DNA from: Mycolicibacterium nivoides
Lineage (GTDB): Bacteria > Actinomycetota > Actinomycetes > Mycobacteriales > Mycobacteriaceae
Length of the DNA: 64,000 bases
Direction: 5' to 3'
Assembly: GCF_003855255.1 (NCBI RefSeq)
Contig: NZ_CP034072.1
Span: 1,665,723-1,729,722, forward strand
Below, one piece after another: positions 39,149 to 48,858 of the stretch. The notes beneath the pieces are model-generated. The model saw nothing but the letters and a program-made list of their open reading frames with translations, did no database searches and was not told the origin of the DNA. The position numbers were made by a program, and so were the translations under genes. Positions within the stretch are counted from its first letter, which is position 1. Every line of letters begins with the position of its first letter.

Positions 39149-39538
39149 TCAGTCGAGGTCGATGCGGAGGGTGAGCAGATCGCTGCCCATGGCCCGGACC
39201 ACCGCACTGTTGAGCGTCGGCAGCTCCTTGAGCCGCGCGACCGGGTCGTCGTCGGGCAGCAGGTACGCCGTCCCGGTCCGCCAGTGGCCGTTGATCCGCA
39301 GCCGCACAGCAGGATTGGCCTTGATGTTGAGCACGTAGTGGGAGCGCTCGCCGTGCTCGGCGACCATCCAGAATTGATCGCCGATCACCCGGCCGCCCAC
39401 GGCGGTGTGCCGTGGTTCGCCGGATTTCCGGCCGACCGTCTCCAGCATGGTGACGGGCAGTTGGCGGCCGACCGGATTGACGATGCGGCGTTGGGCGCCA
39501 TGGACGATGCGTCGCTTCAGATCACGAAGATCCACCAT
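39149..39538 (-). CDS. nitroreductase-family deazaflavin (F420)-dependent protein (DUF385)
   Basis: The 129-aa protein has the split beta-barrel pattern of the Ddn-like family: VTMLETVGRKSGEPRHTAVGGRVIGDQFWMVAEHG, then NPAVRLRINGHWRTGTAYLLPDDD. Members bind F420 or related deazaflavins, and some reduce quinones or nitroimidazoles. It precedes the TfoX-domain gene and follows the permease gene by 19 bp. Confidence 0.9.
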   Translation of the reverse strand: MVDLRDLKRRIVHGAQRRIVNPVGRQLPVTMLETVGRKSGEPRHTAVGGRVIGDQFWMVAEHGERSHYVLNIKANPAVRLRINGHWRTGTAYLLPDDDPVARLKELPTLNSAVVRAMGSDLLTLRIDLD

Positions 39539-39557
39539 GGCGCCACCCTACCGAGCG

Positions 39558-41024
39558 TCAGTCAGAATCCGTCGACTTGAGTTCGGCGCGGAATTCGGCT
39601 TCGCGGGCCAGATGTTGCGGGCGACGCCGCAGCACCAGCCAGGCGATACCGAGTACCAGGAACCACACCGGCGTCACGAGTTCGGCCTGCAGGGTGTCTT
39701 CCTTCAAGGCGAACGCCACGATCAGGAAGGCGAAGAAGGCCAGGACGACGTAACACATCACGATGCCGCCGGGCATCTTGAACTTCGACGCCTCGTGCAG
39801 TTCCGGCCGGCGTTTCCGGTAGACGAGGTAGCTGACCAGGATGATCGTCCAGACGAAGATGAAGCACAGCGACGAGATGGTCGTGACCAGGGTGAAGGCC
39901 GCGACGATCGAGTCGCCGGCGGCGACCATGACCACACCGGACAGCAGGAACACCCCGGACAGGAACAACGCGTTGGCGGGCACGCGCCGTGAGGTGAGCC
40001 GGCCGAACAGGCGGGGTGCGTCACCTTCGGTGGCCAGGCCGTAGACCATCCGGGAGGTCGAGTAGATGCCGGAGTTGGCCGACGACGTCGCCGAGGTCAG
40101 CACCACGAAGTTGACCACCGAAGCGGCGATTCCCAGGCCCGCCAGGCTGAACATGGCCACGAACGGGCTGAGTTTGGGATCGATCTCGCGCCACGGCGTG
40201 ACCGCGATGATGATGGTCAGGGCGGCGACGTAGAAGAGCATGACGCGCACGGGGATCGAGTTGATCGCCTTGGGCAGGTTGCGTTCCGGGTCCTTGGCCT
40301 CGGCGGCAGTGGTGCCCACCAGTTCGATGCCGACGAACGCGAAGGTCGCGATCTGGAAGCCGGCCACGAATCCCATTGGGCCGGTGGGGAAGAAGCCGCC
40401 GTCGTTCCACAGGTTGGCGAAGGAGGCCTGGGCGCCGGTGGGCGCTTGGAAACTGGTGAAGATCATGACGAGGCCGACGATGATCAGCGTCACGATCGCG
40501 ATGATCTTGATCAGGGCGAACCAGAACTCGGTCTCGCCGAAGGCGCGCACGGTCGGCAGATTCAGTCCGATCAGCACCACGACCGTCGCGAGAGCCGGTA
40601 TCCACAGCGGGAGGTCCGGCCACCAGAAGGCCACGTACCCGGCGATCACCACCACGTCGGCGACGCCCGTGACGATCCAGCAGAACCAGTAGGTCCAGCC
40701 GGTGAAGAACCCCGCCCACGGGCCGAGGAGGTCGGCGGCGAAATCGGCGAAGGACTTGTAATGCAGGTTGGACAGCAGCAGCTCGCCCATGGCCCGCATC
40801 ACGAAGAACAGCATGAAGCCGATGATCATGTAGACGAACAGCACCGATGGGCCGGCCAGCGAGATGGTCTTGCCGGACCCCATGAACAGGCCCGTGCCGA
40901 TGGCACCGCCGATCGCGATCAGCTGGATGTGCCGGTTGGAGAGCTGACGGGAAAGGTGCTGTGGCTCGCCGGACGATGCGGGCGATTCCGCTGAATCAGC
41001 GGACAGATCACTGGATTGGGACAT
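39558..41024 (-). CDS. amino-acid permease (AAT/CycA-type), glycine riboswitch-controlled
   Basis: The 488-aa protein is an APC-superfamily AAT-type transporter with 12 predicted membrane segments. The N-terminal signature is LSNRHIQLIAIGGAIGTGLFMGSGKTISLAGPS, and GFQIATFAFVGIELVGTTAAEAKDPERNLPKAI is the family hallmark near residue 220. CycA-like members import D-alanine, D-serine and glycine. The tandem glycine riboswitch immediately upstream points to glycine uptake. ATG 41024 is the start, with a weak AGG upstream. It is the first gene before the DUF385 and TfoX genes. Confidence 0.93.
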   Translation of the reverse strand: MSQSSDLSADSAESPASSGEPQHLSRQLSNRHIQLIAIGGAIGTGLFMGSGKTISLAGPSVLFVYMIIGFMLFFVMRAMGELLLSNLHYKSFADFAADLLGPWAGFFTGWTYWFCWIVTGVADVVVIAGYVAFWWPDLPLWIPALATVVVLIGLNLPTVRAFGETEFWFALIKIIAIVTLIIVGLVMIFTSFQAPTGAQASFANLWNDGGFFPTGPMGFVAGFQIATFAFVGIELVGTTAAEAKDPERNLPKAINSIPVRVMLFYVAALTIIIAVTPWREIDPKLSPFVAMFSLAGLGIAASVVNFVVLTSATSSANSGIYSTSRMVYGLATEGDAPRLFGRLTSRRVPANALFLSGVFLLSGVVMVAAGDSIVAAFTLVTTISSLCFIFVWTIILVSYLVYRKRRPELHEASKFKMPGGIVMCYVVLAFFAFLIVAFALKEDTLQAELVTPVWFLVLGIAWLVLRRRPQHLAREAEFRAELKSTDSD

Positions 41025-41069
41025 AGCAACCTAAGGATCTCAGGCCCCATGGGGAGCGCGGACTGCGGG

Positions 41070-41280
41070 CGCCTCCCCGCTCTGTCGTTTTGAACCTGAG
41101 AGTTTTCACGAACCGCCGCTACCGGCGCTTCACCTGCCCCTTCGGTGAGCCGGTCCTGGACTGGCCGACTGCTTTCCAGAGGTGCCTAGTCGCGGCGATA
41201 CGGGGGCCTGAGAGATTCCTGGGGAGGATTTGCTCCTGCGGCGCCCGCCGGCTGGATGGGGCGGGACTCTCCCGCCGCGA
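41070..41280 (-). promoter_or_regulatory. tandem glycine riboswitch
   Basis: On the minus strand, two aptamers follow each other. Aptamer 1 (about 41279-41171) has GGAGAG, GCCGCAGGAGCAAA and CTCTCAGG (complement of 41207-41214). Aptamer 2 (about 41165-41072) has CACCGAAGGGGCAGG and CTCTCAGG (complement of 41095-41102), with a CGACAGAG end. The linker GCACCTCTGGAAAGCAG is characteristic. It ends about 46 nt before the permease ATG. This 443-bp gap (41025-41467) otherwise contains only the lon 3' palindrome and presumably the permease promoter. Confidence 0.9.
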
Positions 41281-41396
41281 CTCAACGGCGTCTTGAGTTG
41301 TGAGCCACCCCGAACCTGGAGTGTGCCGCGCGTCACGTTAGCAGCCGAGTGCGGATCGCGCACCCCCATGGGGACCGCGCGTCATCCGCGCACGCC

Positions 41397-41452
41397 GAGC
41401 GACCGTGTCTGTACGGTGACGCGCCGTCACCTGCGTACATTCACGGTCGCTC
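41397..41452 (-). terminator. nested inverted repeats downstream of lon
   Basis: GAGCGACCGTG (41397-41407) pairs perfectly with CACGGTCGCTC (41442-41452). Inside it GGTGACG (41415-41421) pairs with CGTCACC (41425-41431), flanked by GTAC on both sides. The structure begins 16 nt after the lon stop on the minus strand and has no U-tract. It probably ends lon transcription. Confidence 0.6.
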
Positions 41453-41467
41453 GCGCGGTGGATTTCC

Positions 41468-43792
41468 TTACGCGGCGGCGGTCGCCTGCTCGGCGGCCGG
41501 TTCCAGCGCCGCCGCGATGATGTCGGCCACGTCTGTCATCGGCTTGACCTCCAGTGCGTCGAGCACCTCGGCCGGCACGTCGTCCAGGTCCGGCTCGTTG
41601 CGCGCCGGGATGAACACCGTCTTCAGCCCCGCCCGCTGCGCAGCGAGCAGCTTCTGCTTGACGCCGCCGATGGGCAGCACCCGGCCGTTCAGCGTGACCT
41701 CGCCGGTCATGCCGACATCGCCGCGCACCTGCCGCCCGGTGGCCATCGACACCAGTGCCGTCACCATCGTGACGCCGGCCGACGGCCCGTCCTTGGGCAC
41801 CGCGCCCGCGGGGACGTGCACGTGGATCTGACGGTCCAGCGCCTTCGGGTCGACGCCCAACTGCTCGGCGTGGGCCCGCACGTAGGACAGCGCGATCTGC
41901 GCCGACTCCTTCATGACGTCACCCAGTTGACCGGTCAGCTTCAGGCCCGGCTCACCCTCGTTCGAGTTCACCTCGATGAAGAGCACGTCACCGCCCAGTC
42001 CTGTGACGGCCAGGCCGGTCGCCACACCCGGCACCGCGGTGCGCTCGTCGGACTCCGGCGTGAAGCGTGGACGCCCCAGGTACTCAACGAGATCCGGCTC
42101 ATCAATCACGATCGGGGCCTCGGTGGAGTCCAGTTTCGTGGTCACCTTGCGCAGCGCCTTGGCCAGCAACCGTTCGAACTGACGAACGCCTGGCTCACGG
42201 GTGTAGTCCGCGGCGATCTTGCGCAGCGCCGCATCCGTCACCGTCACCTCGGCATCGGTCAGGGCAGCGCGTTCGGCCTGCCGTGGCAGCAGGTAGTCCC
42301 GTGCGATCGCGACCTTGTCGTCCTCGGTGTAGCCGTCGATCTGCACCAGTTCCATGCGGTCCAGCAGCGCCGAGGGAATGTTCTCGATGACGTTGGCCGT
42401 CGCCAGGAACACGACGTCGGACAGGTCCAGATCCAGGTCCAGGTAGTGGTCGCGGAACGTGTGATTCTGCGCCGGGTCCAGCACCTCCAGCAGCGCGGCA
42501 GACGGGTCGCCCCGGTAGTCCGAGCCCACCTTGTCGATCTCGTCCAGCAGCACAACGGGATTCATCGAACCCGCCTCGCCGATGGCCCGCACGACCCGGC
42601 CCGGAAGCGCGCCGACGTAGGTACGCCGGTGGCCGCGGATCTCGGCCTCGTCACGCACACCGCCTAGGGCGACGCGCACGAACTTGCGGCCCAGAGCCCG
42701 GGCCACGGACTCACCCAACGAGGTCTTGCCGACCCCGGGCGGACCGGCCAGCACCATCACGGCGCCCGAGCCGCGGCCACCGACGACGGCCATGCCGCGC
42801 TGGGCACGACGGGCCCGCACGGCCAGGTACTCGACGATGCGGTCCTTGACGTCGTCCAGACCGTGGTGATCGGCGTCCAAGATCTCGCGGGCACCCTTGA
42901 GGTCGGTCGAGTCCTCGGTCCGTTCGTTCCACGGCAGATCCAGAACGGTGTCCAGCCAGGTACGGATCCAGCCGCCCTCGGGGCTCTGCTCGCTGGAGCG
43001 TTCCAGCTTGCCGACCTCCCGCAGCGCGGCCTCGCGGACCTTCTCCGGCAGATCGGCGGCCTCGACCCGGGCCCGGTAATCGTCTGACCCCTCGGGCTCG
43101 CCTTCGCCCAGTTCCTTGCGGATCGCGTTCAACTGCTGGCGCAGCAGGAATTCCTTCTGCTGCTTGTCCATCCCGGCCCGGACGTCCTCGGCGATCTTGT
43201 CGTTGACCTCGACTTCGGCCAGGTGCTCGCCGGTCCATTCGATGAGCAGGCTCAGGCGGCGACTCACGTCCTCGGTCTCCAGGAGCTGACGCTTCTGCAC
43301 GTCGGTCAGGTACGAGGCGTAGCCGGCCGTGTCGGCCAGTGCGGACGGGTCGGTGATCTTGTTGACCACGTCGACGATCTGCCAGGCCTCACGCCGCTGC
43401 AGCATGGCCAGCAGCAGCTTCTTGTATTCGGCGGCCAGCGTCTTGGTCTCGTCGGTCACCGAGTCCGGCTCGCCGGCTTCCTCCACCTCGACCCACAGGG
43501 CCGCACCGGGTCCGGTGGTTCCAGAACCGATGTGGGCACGGTGTTCACCGCGGACAACGGCGGCTTCCGCACCTCCGGGCATGCGCCCGACCTGCACGAT
43601 CGACGCGATCACACCGTGGGTGGGGTAGCGGTCGTCCAGGCGCGGGGCGATCAGCAGCTTGCCCGATTCGCTGGCCTGGGCGGCGTCGATCGCCGCCCGG
43701 GCAGCGTCGTCGAGTTCGACGGGCACCACCATTCCGGGCAACACGATCGGTTCGCTCAAGAACAAGATGGGCACTGCGTTTGATTCGGACAT
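41468..43792 (-). CDS. lon: ATP-dependent Lon protease
   Basis: The 774-aa protein has an N-terminal LonN domain (VPILFLSEPIVLPGMVVPVEL), coiled-coil region, AAA+ module with Walker A GPPGVGKTSLGESVARAL and LLDEIDKVG, and a C-terminal protease domain. The catalytic Ser lies in PKDGPSAGVTMVTALVS and the catalytic Lys in RVLPIGGVKQKLLAA. It degrades misfolded and regulatory cytoplasmic proteins. ATG 43792 has GGAGG four bases upstream. M. smegmatis carries lon, whereas M. tuberculosis lacks it. It starts 28 bp after the upstream membrane-protein gene. Confidence 0.97.
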   Translation of the reverse strand: MSESNAVPILFLSEPIVLPGMVVPVELDDAARAAIDAAQASESGKLLIAPRLDDRYPTHGVIASIVQVGRMPGGAEAAVVRGEHRAHIGSGTTGPGAALWVEVEEAGEPDSVTDETKTLAAEYKKLLLAMLQRREAWQIVDVVNKITDPSALADTAGYASYLTDVQKRQLLETEDVSRRLSLLIEWTGEHLAEVEVNDKIAEDVRAGMDKQQKEFLLRQQLNAIRKELGEGEPEGSDDYRARVEAADLPEKVREAALREVGKLERSSEQSPEGGWIRTWLDTVLDLPWNERTEDSTDLKGAREILDADHHGLDDVKDRIVEYLAVRARRAQRGMAVVGGRGSGAVMVLAGPPGVGKTSLGESVARALGRKFVRVALGGVRDEAEIRGHRRTYVGALPGRVVRAIGEAGSMNPVVLLDEIDKVGSDYRGDPSAALLEVLDPAQNHTFRDHYLDLDLDLSDVVFLATANVIENIPSALLDRMELVQIDGYTEDDKVAIARDYLLPRQAERAALTDAEVTVTDAALRKIAADYTREPGVRQFERLLAKALRKVTTKLDSTEAPIVIDEPDLVEYLGRPRFTPESDERTAVPGVATGLAVTGLGGDVLFIEVNSNEGEPGLKLTGQLGDVMKESAQIALSYVRAHAEQLGVDPKALDRQIHVHVPAGAVPKDGPSAGVTMVTALVSMATGRQVRGDVGMTGEVTLNGRVLPIGGVKQKLLAAQRAGLKTVFIPARNEPDLDDVPAEVLDALEVKPMTDVADIIAAALEPAAEQATAAA

Positions 43793-43820
43793 CAAACCTC
43801 CAAAGTTCAGTCTGATGCGC

Positions 43821-44462
43821 TCAACCTTGGTGGGCTCCCATTTGTTCCCGGAGGAGTTCCCCCTTGGCCCTGGCTCGTTTCGCGACCACCACGGTGGCCG
43901 CCATCAGCAGGGCCGTGAAAGCCAGCGAAACGACCGTGTTCACGCCGTTCGCGACGTCTATGGCCAGGGAGAAGATGATCGCCAGGCTGATCAACATCCC
44001 GATCAGCAGGCCGATGCCCCACATCGCTGAGAGCGAAACGTGGACCCGGTGCCTGAACGCCGCCTCGCCGGGATCGGGAGCCTCGTCAGGGGCGGGCCGG
44101 ACCCGTTCGGCGACGATCTGGGTCAGCGGTTTGCCGATGAAACAGCTGCCGAGGAAAGCCAGGGCGCCGATGCCGCCGACGAGGGTGTTGCCCGCCATCA
44201 GCATCCGGGCGTCCGAGGTCGCCAGGCCCACCGCGAGGCTCAGCCCGAAGCTCAGCATCAGATACCCCGCGAACGGATCGAGCCGGCGGGCCTTGATCGC
44301 GTCATAGGAGACCTTGATCCCCGCGACCACGGTCCCCGTCAGCAGTGCGGCGTACTCGGAGACGCCTGCGGCTCGCAGCCCGTAGTAGGCGATCAGTGGA
44401 GGGGCGACATCAAGGAGGATGCCCCGCATGACGGGGCGCAGTGAGTGATCTTGGCTCACCAC
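43821..44462 (-). CDS. VC0807-like polytopic membrane protein
   Basis: The 213-aa protein has about six hydrophobic segments. It resembles VC0807-family proteins: LLDVAPPLIAYYGLRAAGVSEYAALLTGTVVAGIKVSYDAIKARRLDPFAGYLMLSFGLSLAVGLATSDAR (read in parts) and GNTLVGGIGALAFLGSCFIGKPL. Function is unknown. Start is uncertain: GTG 44462 or 44459, with no clear ribosome-binding site. It lies 28 bp upstream of lon and may carry lon's promoter. Confidence 0.75.
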   Translation of the reverse strand: MVSQDHSLRPVMRGILLDVAPPLIAYYGLRAAGVSEYAALLTGTVVAGIKVSYDAIKARRLDPFAGYLMLSFGLSLAVGLATSDARMLMAGNTLVGGIGALAFLGSCFIGKPLTQIVAERVRPAPDEAPDPGEAAFRHRVHVSLSAMWGIGLLIGMLISLAIIFSLAIDVANGVNTVVSLAFTALLMAATVVVAKRARAKGELLREQMGAHQG

Positions 44463-44556
44463 CGCGAAGATATGGACACACCCTGTGAACTCACTGTGCC
44501 CTGAGGGGAAGCGGCCCTGCGGAATGTTTCCAGCGTTTGGTTCGTCGTAAGGAAAC

Positions 44557-45483
44557 ATGAGCAGAGCAGTCCAATTCGATGAATACGGCGGGATCGACGT
44601 CCTGCAGGTGCGTGACGTGCCGAGGCCGGTTCCGGCGGCAGGCGAGGTGCTCGTGCAGGTCCGGGCTGCTGGAATCAACCCGGGCGAGGCCATGATTCGC
44701 CGTGGCGCACTGCACGATCGGTTCCCGGCCGTCTTTCCGTCAGGCGAAGGCAGCGACCTCGCGGGTGTGGTGGCCGAACTCGGGCCCGGCGTGAACGGAT
44801 TCGACGTCGGTGACGAGGTACTCGGGTTCACCGACGATCGCGCCAGCCACGCCGAGTATGTGACCGTGCCCGCCACCCAGTTGGCTCCCAAACCGCCCGG
44901 CCTTCCGTGGGAGGTCGCCGGATCGCTGTATGTCGTGGGTGCCACGGCCTACGCGGCGGTGCGGGCCGTGCGGCTGCAACCCGGGGACACCGTTGCGATC
45001 GCGGGTGCCGCGGGTGGTGTCGGCACCATCGCGGTGCAACTCGCCAAGCGCGCCGGCGCCACCGTGCTCGGCATCGCCGGGCCGGGAAACGATGAGTGGC
45101 TGACGGCGCACGGCGTCGTCCCGGTCAACTACGGAGACGATCTGGTCGCCCGGCTCCGCACCGCGTCCCCGTCGGGTCGCGTCGATGCCTTCCTCGATTT
45201 CTTCGGCGGCGGATACGTGAAGCTGGCTGTCGAGGAGCTGGGCGTCGCGCCCGACCGGGTCGACACCATCATCGACTTCCCGGCCATCGAGGAGTTCGGT
45301 GTCCAGGGTGCAGGCAACGCCGAGGGGGCCGACATCGCGATCATCGCCGAATTGGCCGATCTCGCCGCCTCCGGGGAACTCGACGTGCCGATCGCCGAGG
45401 TGTTCGCCCTCGACGACGTCCGCGCCGCGTACACCGAGCTGGAAAAGCGGCATACCAGAGGGAAATTGGTGCTGCGACCGTGA
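44557..45483 (+). CDS. NADP-dependent quinone oxidoreductase-like protein (MDR superfamily)
   Basis: The 308-aa protein has the zinc-free quinone reductase layout: FDEYGGIDVLQVRDVPRPVPAAGEVLVQVRAAGINPGE, SGEGSDLAGVVAELG, and the cofactor loop AGAAGGVGTIAVQLAKRAGATVLG near residue 150. The end is ELEKRHTRGKLVLRP. It reduces quinones or enones with NADPH, exact substrate unknown. Its stop overlaps the GTG of an SDR fragment. Confidence 0.92.
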   Translation: MSRAVQFDEYGGIDVLQVRDVPRPVPAAGEVLVQVRAAGINPGEAMIRRGALHDRFPAVFPSGEGSDLAGVVAELGPGVNGFDVGDEVLGFTDDRASHAEYVTVPATQLAPKPPGLPWEVAGSLYVVGATAYAAVRAVRLQPGDTVAIAGAAGGVGTIAVQLAKRAGATVLGIAGPGNDEWLTAHGVVPVNYGDDLVARLRTASPSGRVDAFLDFFGGGYVKLAVEELGVAPDRVDTIIDFPAIEEFGVQGAGNAEGADIAIIAELADLAASGELDVPIAEVFALDDVRAAYTELEKRHTRGKLVLRP

Positions 45484-45809
45484 CCGGTGACCCGATCGCC
45501 GGATTGAAGATCGTGCCGGACATGGGCGTTTACGCGGCGACCAAGTATGCGGTACGGACCGTGATGGAGACACTGCGCCAGGAATCCACCGACGGTGCCA
45601 TCCGGGCCACCGCCATCTCTCCGGGATTTGTCCGTACGGAGCTCGACGGTTCGATAGACGATCCGGGGCTGCGCGCCCGGATACGGTCCAACATGGACGA
45701 ATTCGGCCTCGCACCGAAGGCGGTGGCACGTGCGGTGGCATTCGCGATCGAGCAGCCGCCCGATGTCGAGATCGGCGAGATCGTCCTGCGGCCCACCGTG
45801 CAGGGTTGA
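45480..45809 (+). pseudogene. C-terminal fragment of a short-chain dehydrogenase
   Basis: The 109-aa frame starts at GTG 45480 and encodes only the second half of an SDR: GVYAATKYAVRTVMETLRQES (YxxxK core), AISPGFVRTELDGS and a typical C-terminal VARAVAFAIEQPPDVEIGEIVLRPT. The nucleotide-binding Rossmann half (TGxxxGxG) is absent, and the preceding sequence belongs to the quinone reductase. A deletion that joined the two genes would explain this. The frame is intact, so a short product could still be made, but it cannot bind NAD(P) in the usual way. Confidence 0.75.
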
Positions 45810-45848
45810 TGCGGCCACCTCCTGGTGTGTGGCGCGTAGCATCCAACT

Positions 45849-46049
45849 ATGAACAGGGGATTCGTCGTGACACTCGCGATCGGTGTGATCGTGGCGCTGT
45901 TCGGACTGATCTGGGCCTTGCAGGGATTCGGTGTGCTGCAGGGTAGTCCGATGAGCAACACCACCACCTGGTCGATCATCGGTCCGATCACCGTGGTGAT
46001 CGGGATCGTGATCTCAGTCTTCAGTTGGCGCAAGATCTCCCGCAAGTAG
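45849..46049 (+). CDS. small two-helix membrane protein
   Basis: The 66-aa protein has membrane segments FVVTLAIGVIVALFGLIWALQGF and WSIIGPITVVIGIVISVFSW and a basic C-terminus (RKISRK). The linker contains GVLQGSPMSNTT. I recognise similar short proteins in actinobacteria, with no known function. It converges on the molybdopterin oxidoreductase gene 8 bp away. Confidence 0.65.
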   Translation: MNRGFVVTLAIGVIVALFGLIWALQGFGVLQGSPMSNTTTWSIIGPITVVIGIVISVFSWRKISRK

Positions 46050-46057
46050 GCTCGGCG

Positions 46058-47623
46058 TCATGCCACGGTGAAGTTCACCGAATGCCAACCGGTGGCGCCA
46101 TCGGGCACGGTCGGGGCTTCGTCTGATGTCTGGACGGCTCCGCTGTTGTCGGTGGCCCGCACCGTGAGGGTGTGTTCCCCCGGGCTGTCGGCCTGCCATC
46201 CGAAGCTCCACAACCGCCAGGTCTGGTTGGAGTAGGCGTCCCCGAGCTGGGCGGGTTGCCATGGGCCGTCGTCGATTCGGACCTCGACACCGCGTACGCC
46301 GCGGTTCTGCGCCCACGCGACTCCACCGAAGGTCGTCGCCCCCGACGGGATCTGCTGGCCGCGTTTCGGCACGTCGATGCGCGACTCGGTCTTGATCGGG
46401 CCGCGCGCTGCCCAGCCCTGCCTGGTCCAATACGCCTCTGCCCGGTCGAAGCGGGTCAGCTCCAGGTCGGTGACCCATTTGGTGGCCGACACATAGCCGT
46501 AGAGTCCGGCGACCACCAGCCTGGCCGGGTAGCCGTGGATGACGGGTAGCGGCTGACCGTTGAGGCCGACGGCCAACATCGCATCCCGGCCGTCGTGCAG
46601 GGCCTCCACCGGCGTGCCGACGGTGAAGCCGTCGACCGACGTCGACAGCAACATGTCCGCATCGGGGGAGACCCCGGCCGCCTGCAGCAGGTCTGTCAGT
46701 CGATAACCGGTCCACATGCCCGTCGAGATATATTCGCCACCAACCGGATTGGACACGCAGGTCAGCGTCACCGCCTTCTCGATCGCTTCGAATCGGTCCA
46801 GGTCGGCGAAGCTGTAGGTGATCTCGCGATCCACCATGCCGTGAATGCGCAGTCGCCACTCGTCGCGGCTCAGCTGGGGAACGGAAAGCGCGATGTCCAC
46901 CCGGTAGAAGTCGGCACCATCGGTGATGAAACTCGGCAGGGCAACATCTTTCGGCTGCACGCCGGCCGGTATCGGCGGAGCGGGTATGCGCGGGCGCGGG
47001 ATCACCGAGACATCGCGCTCGGCCGCCACGGAATTGGTCAAGCGGCCGACGACGACGCCCAGCAGCCCGCTAGCCGCCCCGAACGCCAGCAGACCGCCGG
47101 TGGTCAGCCACAGTCTTCTGCTGACGTCGGGTTCGTCGCCGCCGTCGGCGTGTCCGGTCTCGGGGACCGTCCACAGGCGCACCGCCAGCAGACGCAGCAC
47201 CGCCACGCCGCATGCGGTGCCCACCACCGTCGGCACGATGTCGGGCAGGGTCGCGCCCGGCCGTGAGAGCACGGCGGCACAGCCGAGAAGTCCCGCGACG
47301 ACGAAGATCACGCTGCCGACCGGCCGGCGCCGGGTCTCGTAGGTCGCGGCGAGGGCGGCGATGGCCGCGATCGCCACCAGGACGACGACGGCGAGGAAGA
47401 GCTTGTCCAGGCCGCCGAGGGCCTGGATCACCAACTCTTTGACGGGGCCCGGTGTGCGGTCGACGATCACCGCGCCGACCGCGCCGAGCGGTTGGGCCTG
47501 AGTCGCGAACGGAATGGCGACAACCGCCGCGACACCGAGCGAGACCGCGGCGGCCGCAACGCCGCCGAGCATCCGCGCATTCGGCGAGGGCCCGGACGAG
47601 GACCTCGACGAGGACTCAGTCAT
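46058..47623 (-). CDS. membrane-anchored molybdopterin-dependent oxidoreductase (sulfite-oxidase fold)
   Basis: The 521-aa protein has an N-terminal membrane region with about five segments (residues 17-40, 73-95, 103-120, 130-150, 172-193). It is followed by a sulfite-oxidase-type molybdopterin domain at about 225-410 and a C-terminal dimerisation domain to 521. The molybdenum-ligand cysteine is Cys289 in VTLTCVSNPVGGEYI, and ATKWVTDLELTRFD and the C-terminal Ig-like segment are also typical. It presumably oxidises an unknown extracytoplasmic substrate. Start is ATG 47623 or GTG 47629. It depends on molybdate uptake, which modBC supply. Confidence 0.9.
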   Translation of the reverse strand: MTESSSRSSSGPSPNARMLGGVAAAAVSLGVAAVVAIPFATQAQPLGAVGAVIVDRTPGPVKELVIQALGGLDKLFLAVVVLVAIAAIAALAATYETRRRPVGSVIFVVAGLLGCAAVLSRPGATLPDIVPTVVGTACGVAVLRLLAVRLWTVPETGHADGGDEPDVSRRLWLTTGGLLAFGAASGLLGVVVGRLTNSVAAERDVSVIPRPRIPAPPIPAGVQPKDVALPSFITDGADFYRVDIALSVPQLSRDEWRLRIHGMVDREITYSFADLDRFEAIEKAVTLTCVSNPVGGEYISTGMWTGYRLTDLLQAAGVSPDADMLLSTSVDGFTVGTPVEALHDGRDAMLAVGLNGQPLPVIHGYPARLVVAGLYGYVSATKWVTDLELTRFDRAEAYWTRQGWAARGPIKTESRIDVPKRGQQIPSGATTFGGVAWAQNRGVRGVEVRIDDGPWQPAQLGDAYSNQTWRLWSFGWQADSPGEHTLTVRATDNSGAVQTSDEAPTVPDGATGWHSVNFTVA

Positions 47624-47650
47624 CGTCACCAACGTACTCCGGACACAGGG

Positions 47651-47687
47651 CAGGGAGCCTGCCGTAGGGGTGACGACAGGCTCCCTG
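47651..47687 (-). terminator. terminator of the antigen-85-like gene
   Basis: CAGGGAGCCTG (47651-47661) pairs perfectly with CAGGCTCCCTG (47677-47687) across a 15-nt loop. It begins 14 nt after the stop of the leftward antigen-85-like gene and precedes the molybdopterin oxidoreductase start. Confidence 0.8.
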
Positions 47688-47700
47688 GGTGGGTGGTCTG

Positions 47701-48813
<1,113 letters not shown>

Positions 48814-48858
48814 TTACTAACGGTTGGAACTCGGCGCCGAGACCGTCGGCGACGGGAT

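Noticed and set aside
41090..41296. 68-codon + strand frame between the permease and lon
   Set aside because: It lies antisense to the glycine riboswitch and has no credible protein features.
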